The notes below the pieces were generated by a model that had not been told where the DNA came from, made no database searches, and saw nothing but the letters and a program-made list of their open reading frames with translations. Of a stretch of DNA of 64,000 nucleotides, positions 1-11,405 are shown one piece after another. The stretch covers positions 1-64,000 of the forward strand of contig CAXKVR010000126.1 of the NCBI GenBank assembly GCA_964058845.1, written 5' to 3'. Position numbers and translations under genes: made by a program. Origin of the DNA: Carex sylvatica. Lineage: Eukaryota; Streptophyta; Magnoliopsida; Poales; Cyperaceae. Position 1 is the stretch's first letter, and each line of letters opens with the position of its first letter.

Positions 1-65
1 TTCTCTTCTCAAGCACATCCTTAGTAGTGAAAGATATTAATCATGTCAGGTTACACCACCTGATG

Positions 66-218
66 TTACTCGCATGCGAGTCTATATCCTTAGAGGTAAC
101 AAAATATTTTCATTTAGATACAGACGGTCCGATCATAATTTGAGATTCGTGTAGATTCTGATTGGACAGTCTTGATCTTAACAAAAATAATTCGTTAAGT
201 GATATGAATTCCTCACCT
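66..218. repeat. MITE-like element, GAATCC/GAGGTAAC family, diverged copy
   Basis: The left side reads TATATCCTTAGAGGTAACA and the right side ends in GATATGAATTCC. These match the ends of the better copies at 7403-7588 and 34561-34735, including the GACGGTCC-like and GATTCTGATTGG blocks inside. Boundaries are approximate and no target-site duplication is clear. Confidence 0.5.
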
Positions 219-334
219 GTCGCATGATATCTCATTTTGATCGAAGACAGCACGTTACTTTACACGCTGCTACGTGATAAGTTTTTCAATATTAATTTTT
301 TTATTATAATTTATTTTAAACCATATATATATTT

Positions 335-743
335 TGAGTAGAACTAGGGTGTTCTTAAGCTCACTAAAGTGTTGGTGAGCTTAACTTCAAAATTCATCAA
401 ACCGGATTCAAATGACGAATCCGAACCGTTGAAATCCACATACCTTACGAGTGATACGTCTAGATGTGAAAATTTTAAACATTCGAATTAATTTAGTATA
501 AAGTCAAGCGGTCAAAAAATTTCAAAAAATGAATGCAATAAAATTAATTTACCTTCTAATTTTGACCGATTTACTTTATACTAAATTAATTCGAATGTTT
601 AAAATTTTCATATCTAGACGCATCACTCGTAAGGTAGGCGGATTCCAACAGTTCGAATTCGTCATTTGAAACCGATTTAATAGATTTTGGAGTTAAGCTC
701 ACCAAACACTTTGGTGAGCTTAAGAACACTCTAGTTCTACTCA
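335..743. mobile_element. Long-hairpin MITE (409 bp, nearly full palindrome)
   Basis: The left end TGAGTAGAACTAGG is mirrored by the right end CTAGTTCTACTCA. The pairing continues inward through GTTCTTAAGCTCAC, the ACGAGTGAT block and TTTAAACATTCGAATTAATT, leaving only a short loop near 520-560. It has no coding capacity. The length and self-complementarity fit a MITE, perhaps MULE-derived. The flanks are low-complexity AT, so a target duplication cannot be judged. Confidence 0.8.
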
Positions 744-1932
744 TATATTTTTTAGTATATTTTGTAATTAAAATCTTTTTAGTATATTTTTGTAATTATT
801 TTTCATAGACTAACTTAAAACTTGAAAATAAAAATAAACATAATCAGTTACGTCGCGTTTGATGACATAATAATGTCTCATTTGGATCGAAAATGGCACA
901 TCAAATTACACACTATGTGATCAATTTTTTCAATATTATAATTTATTTTAAAATAGCTTTTTTTAGTATATTTTGTATTTTAAATTTTTTTATGTATATT
1001 TCATAATTATTTTGCAATAATAATATAACGTGATTGTATTTCATCATTTTAATTACGTAGCGTGACATGTACTGATTAAGTTCTATTAATAAGTGTCACG
1101 TTTTCTTTCACTACATTATAATATAGTTTTTGGTACGTGACAACAATCAGATGTTGTGCAATCAGCAGTGTTCCAGGGATAGATATGTAGCTTGCTTACC
1201 CCTGAAATTTTTCTTTTTCTTTTTAACTATGTTCTTTAATGAGTCTTGTCTACCCCTGAATTTGATTCTGTCTATCTCTGAATTCAATTCAGAGTAGCGA
1301 TTGTCAGTTCAAACTTCAGAGATAGTTTGTAAGTTGTTTAATCTAATTAGGAAGAAAAGTATTTTTAAATTCAATTCGGAGTAGCAATTTTTCTCCGCTC
1401 AATTAATACCAATTGTTTTCAAAATTACAAGTAATTATTTTAGTAGTTTTTGTATCAATTAGTAATTTATTAAAAATTACAACCGATTCGATAGACAGAG
1501 ATGCAATTTGGTAGGCGGAGTAAGACGAGAAGAGAATTATCAAGGCGATTCGAATTCAAATCCGTTCAAAAAAAATATCCGAACTCAATTTCTGGCTACG
1601 CCACTGGCAATCAGCATTGTTTTATTAGTTTGTGCGGCTTTGTGGTGCTGTTGCGAAATTATTTTATTTGCATACGGTTATTATTGGGAATTCCCAACTA
1701 AAAAGTAAAAACACGCGTGAGGAAAAAATTATGACCGCATAATGGGCAATAGGCTTCATCAACGGAAGATCTTGCATCTTATCCAAATTTCTTAGGTTAG
1801 CGGCTTCCCGCATCCAATTTTCATAGAGAGGAAGTGTGCGCCAGCGTGCGAGCGAACTTTCAAAAAGAGAGAGATAGAGAGGCTCGTAAAAAGTTTTATC
1901 CGGCTCCCAACCTAAAAGGTACCTCTTCTCTA
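744..1932. other. AT-rich region upstream of the PPR gene, no gene seen
   Basis: The stretch 880-1010 is a diverged repeat of 225-330: both carry GATCGAA...GCAC, a TTTTTCAATATTA block and AATTTATTTTAAA. The two small open frames at 1501-1708 show no recognisable domain. The last few hundred bases presumably hold the PPR promoter and leader, but I see no convincing core element. Confidence 0.5.
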
Positions 1933-4740
1933 ATGGAGCAAGCTCTTTCTATTGCCAAATTTACCCCGCCATATCCAAAGACCTTCCCGCACAGGAGAAA
2001 AAGAAAGAAATATACTCCTGCAATTACCTCACGTGCTCTACAAACCTCAGAAGCACTTTTGCATGTCAACCCCTCCACTTCTCCTTATCTCGAGGACCTT
2101 GCCATCCGCCATGTATCACACGACCCCATGGCCGCACAATCTCTCTCCTCCTTGAAACAAATCCATGCGCAAATATTGAAATTTACGAATTTTACCAGCT
2201 GTGCTGTTACTTTGGAGAAGCTGATCAGAATGTACTTGTATTTTGATAATTACCGATTGGCCACTGCGGTTTGTTACAGGGCCTTGAAATCCAGAGCTCT
2301 GTCATGGGATTTTCTAGTAGAACTTTTAGCTGACAACCCTTATGGTCTTTTGTTGGTTTTTCGGGAGTTGCATCGGTTAAAGATCAAATTCAGTGTCGGA
2401 TTTCTCGTTTCCATTTTGAAAATCTGTTCTGATTTGAATGAATTCAACTTGGGGTTTTCCATTCATGCTTCTCTGGTCAAATTTGGGCTGGCTGATGAGA
2501 CCTTCATCAAGTGTTCTCTAATGGAGTTGTATGCAAACTGTAATCGCTTAGATTCTTCATATAGGATATTTAATGAAGCACCGATTAAAGACTCTGTATT
2601 GTGGAATCGACTGGTTGCTCTGTATGTGGATAAGGAATTGCATTCTGAATCACTGCAATTGTACAATGAGATGCACTATTTTGGAATAACTGGAGATCCG
2701 ATTACTATATCTAAAATTTTACCTGCATGTGGTAAAGTTGAGGCATTAAGAGAAGGGCAGGCGGTTCATGCCCAGGCAGTTAAAGCTAGAAAAGCTAACA
2801 ATCCATTGGTTAGTAATTCTTTAATAGTCATGTATTCTAGGAACTTTTTAATTGATGAAGCTAGAAAGGTTTTTGAGTTAATTGAAGATAAAACTGTGGT
2901 ATCATGGAATTCAATTATTTCTTCTTGCTCTCAAAATGGATTTCTAGATGAAGCATTGGAGCTACTAGATTGTATGGTTGAATCGGGTTTGAAACCTGAT
3001 GTGGTGACATGGACTTGTATTTTGTCAGGATATTCCCACAACGGTCACGACTACAAAGTACTCGAAGTGCTACGCACAATTGTTAGGAATGGATTTAGAT
3101 TTAGTTCTAATACCATTACTTCTGTTCTTATGTCTATTAGCAATTTGGGTTTGCTCAGATATGGTACAGAAATCCACGGGTATGTGGTACGGCATGGATT
3201 CATGAACAATGTGTATATTTGTACATCGCTAGTTGATGTGTATATGAAATGCGGCAGTTTAAATTCTTCTCAGAGAGTGTTTGATTCCATGGAAAAAAGA
3301 AATCTATATACTTGGAACGCGCTTATTTCAGGCTATGCGCAAGTGGGACTATTAGAGAAAGCCCTAGAACTCGTCAGAAAAATGAAGGATAAAGGCTTCA
3401 AACCTAATGTACCTATCTGGAATGCTTTAATTGCAGGATATTCCATGCAAGGTTTGAACACACAAGCAATGAGTCTGATCCGCCAGATCAAATCTGATGG
3501 GATCAAACCTAATGTGATCTCTTGGACATGTTTGATCTCTGGGTTTTGTCAGAATGGAGAATATGGAGAAGCTTTGAATTTACTATCTGAAATGCTCAAA
3601 GAAGGGATCGAGGCCAACTCAACCACTGTTGCGGTTCTTCTACGGGCTTGTGCTGCAGTACCGTTACTCACAAAGGGAATGGAGTTGCATTGTTTTGCAA
3701 TTCGAAGGGGATCCGACACTGATACTTATGTCGGCACGGCACTTGTTGACATGTATAGTAAGTCGGGTAGCTTGAGAATTGCGCATGAAGTTTTCAAAAG
3801 AATTAATAACAGGAATTCAGCCTCATGGAATGCTATGATCATGGGCTTTGCATCTCACGGGCACGGCCAAGAGTCAATTAGACTTTTTGAAGAAATGTTA
3901 AAATCGGGACTTTTACCAAATGCTGTTACATTTACGGCTTTATTGTCAGGTTGTAGGCACTCTGGCTTAATGGATGAAGGATGGAAGTACTTTGAACAAA
4001 TGCAAAATTTATACAACATTTCTCCAACAGTAGAGCACTACACATGCATGATCGACCTCCTAGCTAAAAAGGGGTATTTAGATGAGGCGATGGATTTGAT
4101 AGGAAAAATGCCAATGGAACCTGACGCAAGTGTATGGGGTGCAATCCTCAATGGGGCCAGAATCCATAAAAACCTCAAAATGGCCGAAACAGCAGCCAGA
4201 GAACTGTACTCACGCGAACCTCACAACCCGGCAATTTATTTTATGATGATTAGTATGTATGCAAACGAGAACCGTTGGGAGGAGGTGGAGAACATAAAAA
4301 CGATGATGAGTGTACTAGGGTTAAAGGGCCGCTATGGGTGGAGCTGGATTGAGATAAATAATAAAGTGCACATGTTTGACGTAGAGGGGTCGACGCACCC
4401 GGAAATGGGAGAGATACAGGACAAGCTACAATGGTTGGTACACTTGATGAAAAAAATGGGCTATGTACCGGATACAAGTTGCGTGAACCAGAATGTTGAG
4501 TCTGAAGAGAAGGTGCAAGTTCTCATGGGGCATACCGAGAAACTGGCGGCTACATATGGATTGATACGCACGGATCATACCCGGCCAATTAGAGTTATAA
4601 AAAGTACTAGAATTTGCAATGATTGCCACACATGGGCTAAGTACCTGTCCGGGCTGTGTGACCGTGAAATGTTTATCCGGGATACTGTCCGGTTTCACCA
4701 TATTGTTAATGGGAAATGCTCTTGTAATGATTACTGGTAA
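1933..4740 (+). CDS. DYW-class pentatricopeptide repeat protein, intronless
   Basis: This is a 935-residue PLS-type PPR protein of the kind that binds organellar transcripts and directs C-to-U RNA editing. The open frame extends upstream to a GTG at 1834, but the first in-frame ATG is at 1933 and is taken as the start. The first 60-70 residues are rich in S, T, R and K, compatible with a mitochondrial or plastid transit peptide. Repeats run from about residue 75 to 780, with typical WN-x-LI-x-GY and KPNV-type motifs. The E/E+ region follows and then a complete DYW domain: the deaminase zinc-site pattern is H867-x-E869 and C895-x-x-C898, then C929-x-C931, and the protein ends in DYW. It resembles Arabidopsis At4g01030 (from memory, not searched). 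The lack of introns is normal for this family. The nearest downstream feature is a 3 x 58-bp tandem repeat. Confidence 0.95.
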   Translation: MEQALSIAKFTPPYPKTFPHRRKRKKYTPAITSRALQTSEALLHVNPSTSPYLEDLAIRHVSHDPMAAQSLSSLKQIHAQILKFTNFTSCAVTLEKLIRMYLYFDNYRLATAVCYRALKSRALSWDFLVELLADNPYGLLLVFRELHRLKIKFSVGFLVSILKICSDLNEFNLGFSIHASLVKFGLADETFIKCSLMELYANCNRLDSSYRIFNEAPIKDSVLWNRLVALYVDKELHSESLQLYNEMHYFGITGDPITISKILPACGKVEALREGQAVHAQAVKARKANNPLVSNSLIVMYSRNFLIDEARKVFELIEDKTVVSWNSIISSCSQNGFLDEALELLDCMVESGLKPDVVTWTCILSGYSHNGHDYKVLEVLRTIVRNGFRFSSNTITSVLMSISNLGLLRYGTEIHGYVVRHGFMNNVYICTSLVDVYMKCGSLNSSQRVFDSMEKRNLYTWNALISGYAQVGLLEKALELVRKMKDKGFKPNVPIWNALIAGYSMQGLNTQAMSLIRQIKSDGIKPNVISWTCLISGFCQNGEYGEALNLLSEMLKEGIEANSTTVAVLLRACAAVPLLTKGMELHCFAIRRGSDTDTYVGTALVDMYSKSGSLRIAHEVFKRINNRNSASWNAMIMGFASHGHGQESIRLFEEMLKSGLLPNAVTFTALLSGCRHSGLMDEGWKYFEQMQNLYNISPTVEHYTCMIDLLAKKGYLDEAMDLIGKMPMEPDASVWGAILNGARIHKNLKMAETAARELYSREPHNPAIYFMMISMYANENRWEEVENIKTMMSVLGLKGRYGWSWIEINNKVHMFDVEGSTHPEMGEIQDKLQWLVHLMKKMGYVPDTSCVNQNVESEEKVQVLMGHTEKLAATYGLIRTDHTRPIRVIKSTRICNDCHTWAKYLSGLCDREMFIRDTVRFHHIVNGKCSCNDYW

Positions 4741-6369
4741 ATGATAAGGGAGGTGCAGATCAGCTTCTGTTCTTGCATCAATTGAGGGCATGCTACAAGG
4801 CCATATATCATTAAAAGATCTTGATTTGATTTCCCCTTTCTTGGCATGTGATTTGCATAGTTTTATGAATGTAAAGTAGATTGGAACATTTATAAAGCCC
4901 CTAAAATTTTGTAGTGTTCGTCGTGAAAAATAGGTCGTACAGCCTCCTAAAGATTCTTATTTTATTTTTGTATCTCCTGTTTTGATTGGTAATTAACTAG
5001 AGTCAAGATCTCGCATTGTTTCGTTCTGTTTGTTCATTTGTTTAGTATTTTGTGATTATGTTTTCATATCGCATTGTTTCGTTCTGTTTGTTCATTTGTT
5101 TAGTATTTTGTGATTATGTTTTCATATCGCATTGTTTCGTTCTGTTTGTTCATTTGTTTAGTATTTTGTGATTATCTTTTCATATCAGAAGGTTAAAATG
5201 CGTCATAGAGGTTCTATGTAATTATTGTACTTTAACCATGTAAAGAAGTTAAAATATAACAAAGTAAGAAAAAATCTTTCATGCAAGAAAATTGCACTTT
5301 TAATTCATAGTAAGGAACTACTTCAATTTCTTAGGTACACGTCATATTAATTATAGAATGCAATTCTTCTTTTCTTTCCAATCCAGATACCTGGTAAAGA
5401 ATGATTACGATTATTCTTAATTAATTTGTACTGTCAACGTGTTTATATTTAAAATTTAGAGAAATATACAAATTTTTTATAGGTTTGGAAAATATAAAAA
5501 ATATACAAAGAATAAAGATTTGATGGATATACATCTTTTTTTTGCCTTAAGGAAATGCATAACTTAATTTTAAAAATAACACTGTGGATTTGAACTAGAG
5601 GCAGAGGTAGTAATGTAGAATGGGGGTGGTCAACTAATCTCTATTTTTTTTTTTTTTCAAAAATTAGTAATGAAGTAGACTTTTGTTCTATAATTTATAG
5701 TAAAATGTTACATGTACAAGAAATTGACTCTCATATATTTTTTTTATGAAATTTTATACTATTGATGGATTGACCCCATTCTTTAAAAAAAAAAAGAATA
5801 ATTAGTGTATAATTTGAAAGATTTCTAGTAGTTTAGAATTTTTTTAATAAAAAAAAATCAAAAACTCACGAGTGATATTTCTTATTTTATATTATCTTTC
5901 TCACTCGATCATTCTTAGTAAAAAAAAAATATATATTGACTTCCATTCAAAAAAATTCTGCCTCCACCCCTTATTTGAACATAATTCTTACTGCTAGAAG
6001 CAGCAAATACTCAAAATAACTTTAACAGCAAAATCATTTTCCAAGTCAGATTGGATTGTGACTGATTTATCTATGACCAGCAGGTACGATCCGTAACAGG
6101 ACAAAATTTTCGAACCCGTATCCAATCCATTTATCTAAAATCATTTTTAAGATAGTCAAAATGGACTGAGTCCTTATATAAATAGAAACTAATAATTTTG
6201 TTCTTAGCAATTTACAATTTTTAACATCCTCATAAAATTAAATTACACTACAGTAATTTATTCAGTCGTCTTAATTTTATTTTATTTAGTTCCGCTCCTA
6301 TACTACACGTACTATCAATAAAACACAGCACCAATTTAATAATAAAAATTTAATAAACTGTTTGTTATC
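4741..6369. other. Intergenic region, AT-rich; holds the 58-bp tandem repeat
   Basis: The PPR 3' UTR presumably ends within the first few hundred bases. Apart from the tandem repeat at 5011-5184 I see only AT-rich sequence with many A and T runs and no gene. Confidence 0.5.
5011..5184. repeat. Three tandem copies of a 58-bp unit
   Basis: The unit starts TCGCATTGTTTCGTTCTG and ends TTTTCATA, with copies beginning at 5011, 5069 and 5127. The copies look identical except for one G-to-C near the end of the third, so the expansion is recent. It lies about 270 bp after the PPR stop codon, possibly in or just past the 3' UTR. Confidence 0.95.
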
Positions 6370-6757
6370 GAGGAGGCTTCCAATATTTTGTGTTTTTTTA
6401 TACCTCATCATGTCTCACATTTTATATTTTCATTTCAAAGTTTAAATTGTCGATCTGAACTGCTCAATATGATATCCATACTAAAATATGCTTAAGAATG
6501 AAATTTTATAATTTTTTAAATTTATTTTAAATATTTTTAAGATAAATACAAAATCACAATTTATGTACAATCCATAAACAATAATTTTGTATCTATCTTT
6601 AAAAATATTAAAATAAATTAAAATTCTAAAATTTGGTCTCCAAACATATTTTATTATAAATATCATATTGAGCAATTCAAATAAACAATTTGAACATTAA
6701 AAATTAAAAATGAAGATATAAAATATAAAAAAATATAAAATATTAGAATCCTCCCCA
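6370..6757. mobile_element. AT-rich hairpin MITE, family A copy 1
   Basis: The ends GAGGAGGCTTCCAATATTTT and AAAATATTAGAATCCTCC are inverted repeats and most of the 388-bp element is self-complementary. Subterminal blocks are GATCTGAACTGCTCAATATG and its partner CATATTGAGCAATTC. The flanking TTTGTTATC (6361-6369) and TTTGTTAGC (6758-6766) match at 8 of 9 bases, a length usual for Mutator-type insertions. Related copies lie at 12611, 31523 and 33013. Confidence 0.75.
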
Positions 6758-6992
6758 TTTGTTAGCATGACAAATAGATCCAAAGAGATGTAATTTAACC
6801 GCTCGTTATCCAACACAAACAATCAATGAAGGTGGTCACTGGTCAGAAAGAAAGTCGTAAAGAGAGAGAGACATGCTCTGCTCTCTGTGCTCCCGGTCAT
6901 AACCACCATGTCATGTCGAGGAACAGAGAAAGATGCAGTATGCATAATAGAATTGAATTTTTTTTAAACCAAAAAATAAGCATATGGAGTAT

Positions 6993-7203
6993 GAGATAGG
7001 AGTAGGTCCGATGCCCATTGGACCTACTTTTAGGTTAGATGGGCTCGATCACCGTACGATCAGCATTAAAATCTATGCGCACGAAAATTGATAAAATCTC
7101 ACATGGATTTTAATAAAAGTGTGCGAATCTTGATGCAATTGGATGGTCACAACACCCATCGAACCAAAGTAGGTCCAATGGGCATCGGACCTACTCCGAC
7201 TCC
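6993..7203. mobile_element. MULE-type MITE, family B copy 1, with perfect 9-bp TSD
   Basis: This 211-bp element has a 32-bp perfect terminal inverted repeat a few bases inside its ends (GGAGTAGGTCCGATGCCCAT and its complement). It is flanked by ATGGAGTAT at 6984-6992 and 7204-7212. The 9-bp duplication points to Mutator-superfamily transposase. It has no coding capacity. Copies 2 and 3 are at 15991 and 40369. Confidence 0.9.
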
Positions 7204-7402
7204 ATGGAGTATGGACACATTGTTGGACGCTAAATATTGTACCCAACATTTGACTATCAATTCATAAATGTACCACGAAAAGTTAATTATTAAATCATTA
7301 AATTATAATTGTTTAGTTAATAGCAAAATATGCGCAGATTTGATTTTTTTCTTAATAATTAGTATCACACCATGATTCAACAAGCAGATAAGTAAATGAG
7401 AA

Positions 7403-7588
7403 GGAATCCATATCCTCTGAGGTAACACAATATTTCAGTTTAAGATCCGGACCATCCAATTAGAATTCCGGCTAATTCAGTCTTATCTCGAATGTACTAC
7501 TGGACCTTTTAATACTCCTGTGAATTCTGATCTGAGACTGTTTGGAGCTAATCAGAAATATTTTATTACCTCAGAGGATATGAATTCC
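7403..7588. mobile_element. MITE, GAATCC/GAGGTAAC family
   Basis: GGAATCCATATCCTCTGAGG at the left pairs with CCTCAGAGGATATGAATTCC at the right. Further inverted blocks follow (AATATTTC and GAAATATT, GATCCGGACC-like sequence). The element is 186 bp and non-coding. Close relatives are at 34561-34735 and, more diverged, at 66-218 and 58126-58320. Confidence 0.75.
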
Positions 7589-7909
7589 CACTATGAGTGA
7601 GGCTTCTCCCTCTAAAAGCACAACCTTTTTTCTATCTAAGGGTTTGGTTATTTAATTAGTAAATATGCAGTTAAAAAGGACATTGTCATTCTATTTTAGA
7701 CAAGGTGAGATCGGTAGGTCTCTCTGTAGAATTAGTAGATATGCATTAATTTACTGTCTTCAATGTCTTTGATTTTTAATATGTAATCCAAGACATGATC
7801 CGGCATACAGAATATGCTCTGAGACAAATGGTACCAGTTTTACTGTAGAAAATTCCTTTCTTCAGTTTTGGGACTACTCGACGACCAGGGGACAGACTGC
7901 TAAATATCA

Positions 7910-8250
7910 CAACTCACAAGGGCTTTCATTAAAATTTGTAAACATAAAGGCAATCTAGCAAATTATAATTAATATCTTTTCTTGTACAAATTTTCATTTC
8001 TCTTAAGAAAAATTAGCTTGTATTTGACAACATTAACAAGCCAACAAACAAACAGAACTCTTGATAAAATTTAATTTAAAATATCACAAGGGCTTTCATT
8101 AAAATTTGTAAATATAAAGGCAATCTAGCAAATTATAATAATTTTTTTTTTTTATACAAATTTTCATTTCTCTTAAGAAAAATTAGCTTGTATTTGACAA
8201 CAGTAACAAGCCAACAAACAAACAGAACTCTTGATTAAATTTAATTACCG
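7910..8250. repeat. Tandem duplication of a 170-bp unit next to the GH28 gene
   Basis: The block beginning CACAAGGGCTTTCATTAAAA occurs at about 7915 and again at 8085, with a period of 170 bp. Both copies continue through GGCAATCTAGCAAATTATAA to CAAACAGAACTCTTGAT. The copies differ mainly by a poly-T tract near 8142. The second copy ends about 60 bp from the GH28 stop codon, so the duplication probably lies in the 3' UTR. Confidence 0.9.
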
Positions 8251-8311
8251 ATGCAAAAAAAAAACCGGTACAGTGAGAAATTACAGAATCACAAAAAAGC
8301 CAACTAATTGT

Positions 8312-11300
8312 TCAAAGTGCACTGGTACAGAATCCTGTACCAGACGTTGTAGTGAGCTCGGTACATGGTGAAGGCTGCACCCCCAGAGCACCTCCACTGA
8401 CATCCTGACAACTCCATGGTTGTGCGTCCTTTCCGGCAGCCAAATTGAGCTTAACATTACTAAGGCAAATCCGGGTGAAAGGCGACCCATTTATACCTTT
8501 AATCAACCCGGGTTGTAGCACATCTACCCCCCACACATTCTTTATTGTCAGACCATCGACCACTGGCAATGCATTCGGGTTAAAATTTTCATCTGGGTGG
8601 TCACCCACATTACCTGAAATGACCAACCCCTTGCGGGAGCCATAGATATTCACGTCTGATATTGTGATATTGCGGATGTACCTGTTAAGGAATATTATCA
8701 TGAGCAATCTTCTAATCTTCGGTTAATATTATGACAGTAGTAAGATTTATACAACTTTAGATATCTTACTTCTCATTGCTTGTGGGATAAAGTTGTACCA
8801 ATGTAAATATTTTGTTGTGTTATCAATACGAATCCTATCTGGTTGTAGATCTATAATCTGAAGGTATAATCAAATATAAATTCCAAAATGGCACAAAATC
8901 CCTTTGGTTCACATGCGTCCAAAATTTCTACTTCACACCTACTCAAAAAGTAGCAATTGGCATAAGCTCATCCCACCAGATTACCACATCCTATTTTACT
9001 CCGACTATAGCCCCACTCGTTTATCCCACAAAGTACTCTCTCACAAAACACTGGTTATTAATTTTGATGCTTTTTTTTTAATAACGTACCCGCCACGTCC
9101 AGCATTGGTCTTGATGTGGATGCCGATGCCAGTGTTATATAGGTTGAGGTTCTCAACAAGCACATTCTCAACCCCACCAGAGGTCTCGCTGCCAATGGCG
9201 AACCCGGCAAAGGGGTTAGAGCCAGTGACACGGCGAACTGTGATGCCAGAACTTGGTCGGCCAAAGGAGATGCCATACTCATCCCAGCCACTCTTCACAG
9301 CAACCATGTCATCACCTGTTGAGATGTAGGAGTCCTCTATACACACATTAGAGCTTGAATCTGCACAGTGCCAAATTAGATATTAGAATTTTCATGTTTT
9401 TGTATTTGCTCTGTTGTTTGTTTGATTTCTGTATTGAGGCTTATTGGAAACTATTTGAGAGTTTAGCACAGAAAAGTTACAGTAAACACCCTACAGTACC
9501 AATGGGGTTTAAAAATAAGGTGTAATGATTAATTTCAAATTAGGCTACACTTGAAGGTACTAGAAGAAGGGCAATATGACATAAACCTGGATCAACACCG
9601 TCAGTATTAGGTGAGTCATGTGGAGCCAAAATTGTCACGCTCTTCACTACCACATTGCTACAAAAATAGAAGCAGTTAGATATTTAGCACCCGCGCGGTT
9701 ATTAACACAATTGCATCTCAAGGTTAAGAAAAAGGAATGAGTAGGTTAGTTTTAGTGCCCACCTAGAATATACAGGATGAATATTCCAAAAAGGAGAATT
9801 CTTGAAAACAATGTGAGAGATGACGACATCTGAAGAATACATGAGCTCTATTAGATGCGGTCGTGTGAAAGAGAGTGTTCTCTGCCTCCACATATTCCAC
9901 CACACCTCCCCTTGGCCATCAATTGTTCCATTTGCACCTTTAAATTTTGAGACAACGTTTATCAAGTAAATAATCATCCAGTTTTTATAAAATATGTAAC
10001 ACTACATGAGATTAGAACTCCATAATTTTCTCTTATCTATTTGCTAAGTAATTTTCTTGGAAGTAATCTGCAAAGCTGCTTTCTATGTACAAGTATCAAA
10101 ATTTGCAACACTTAGCTAAACATGGTAATCAAGTGAGAGAAACAACATAAATGTTGTACCTGTTATAACGACATCCTCTAGTCCATTTCCATGTATCAGA
10201 CTCATATATCTGCCCCCCGGCAACTCCCGACCTCTTCCATAAGATGGTAGAGGATCTATAAGAGGCCAATTCCAGGTATCCTGCTTGACATTAAATTTTG
10301 GTCAGCATAAACAAACAAAACAGCTATCATCTAATATAATTCAGGGTTGCATCGAACAATGGAAGAACACATCAAAATATTTTGAGATTAGACGCTTGGA
10401 AAAATGGGAAGGCCTGTCAACTAACACGTGAATGTTCTCTCAACACCAGAAGTAATGTATATAGAACAAATACCAAGACAAAAGAAATGTATTTTCCTAC
10501 ACAAAGCACAAGGACAAAGCACCACTAAACTTGGTCTATGTAAAATTAAAAAAAATCTTCTTATATTACTAATAAACAAAGCTCTACTAACTTGCTTAAA
10601 TAAAAACAAAGCAAATAATAGAAACAAATGGCACCAATGAAAAAGAGAGAGTTCTTTACACACTTATCCACACACGACAAAACAAACCTGTGTGGCCTTG
10701 ATAACCGCACCCCTTGCAAGAAATAGAGTCATATGGCTTGTCAGATTGAACGGCCCTGTAAGCCATACACCAGGTGGTACATAGAGTAGCATGCCACCTG
10801 CATCAGTTAGTGTAAACCAATAAGGTTTTTTTGACATATTATATGCCTCCTGAAACATTAAATTTGACACTGAAACCATGAAAAAATAAATCAATGTAAA
10901 TTTAAATTAAACCAGTTTTAGAAAAATTCCAAAAACAAAAGTCTGTTCAAAACTTATTTATGAAGCAAAACCAAGACCCATTAAGGGCTCAATACCACTC
11001 AGTTAGATACTTAGCTAATTACAGACCAAAAGTTGTGCCATGGTACTCTTGGCTGTTCTGAAAAACATAAAGTTCTCAGGTCTAATAAAGTCATTTCCAT
11101 GGCTTACTCCAGATATATATCCTACTTAGAGAAATTGAGTAATACATTTTTTTTTTAAAATAAGTAAATAAATAACCTCGTGCTTTTCTTCGCTCAATCC
11201 GTGCAATTGCACGTACAAATGCCGCAGTGTTTACAGTGGTACCGTCTCCCACTGCACCGAAGCTCTTCAGAGAGATCCATGCCCCGCGTTGCCGTACCGG

Positions 11301-11405
11301 TACAATATTGGTACAGGTCTCCAATAACCCATCACCTTTTACAGCCAGTAATGCTGATAGAAGGAAAACCATGAAGTGCATTGCTGTGTGGTATTGGTTT
11401 CTCAT
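8312..11405 (-). CDS. GH28 polygalacturonase-like protein, seven exons
   Basis: This is a predicted cell-wall pectin hydrolase of 448 residues. Exons on the minus strand are 11405-11177, 10797-10688, 10280-10160, 9937-9763, 9657-9587, 9360-9090 and 8681-8312. All introns are GT-AG and all phases close. A hydrophobic segment at residues 9-24 fits a signal peptide or anchor. Exon 2 encodes VPPGVWLTGPFNLTSH. Catalytic motifs are NTDG (D231) and GDD (D252, D253), followed by SGWDEYG. The classical GHG position reads AIGSETSGG and the RIK position reads H317-I-K. I believe this variation is usual in this plant 'probable polygalacturonase' clade. The reading frame is intact, but activity on pectin is inferred only. 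The substrate could be another pectic polymer. A run of leucine-rich residues makes ATG codons at residues 9 or 12 possible alternative starts. Confidence 0.92.

Noticed and set aside
1834..1932. 33-codon upstream extension of the PPR frame
   Set aside because: It starts at GTG; the first in-frame ATG is 1933, and the extension does not improve the transit-peptide-like N-terminus.
6830..6900. A GCTCTCTGTGCTCCC stretch recalling miR156-related sequence
   Set aside because: It does not match miR156 or its star strand and no hairpin partner is visible nearby.
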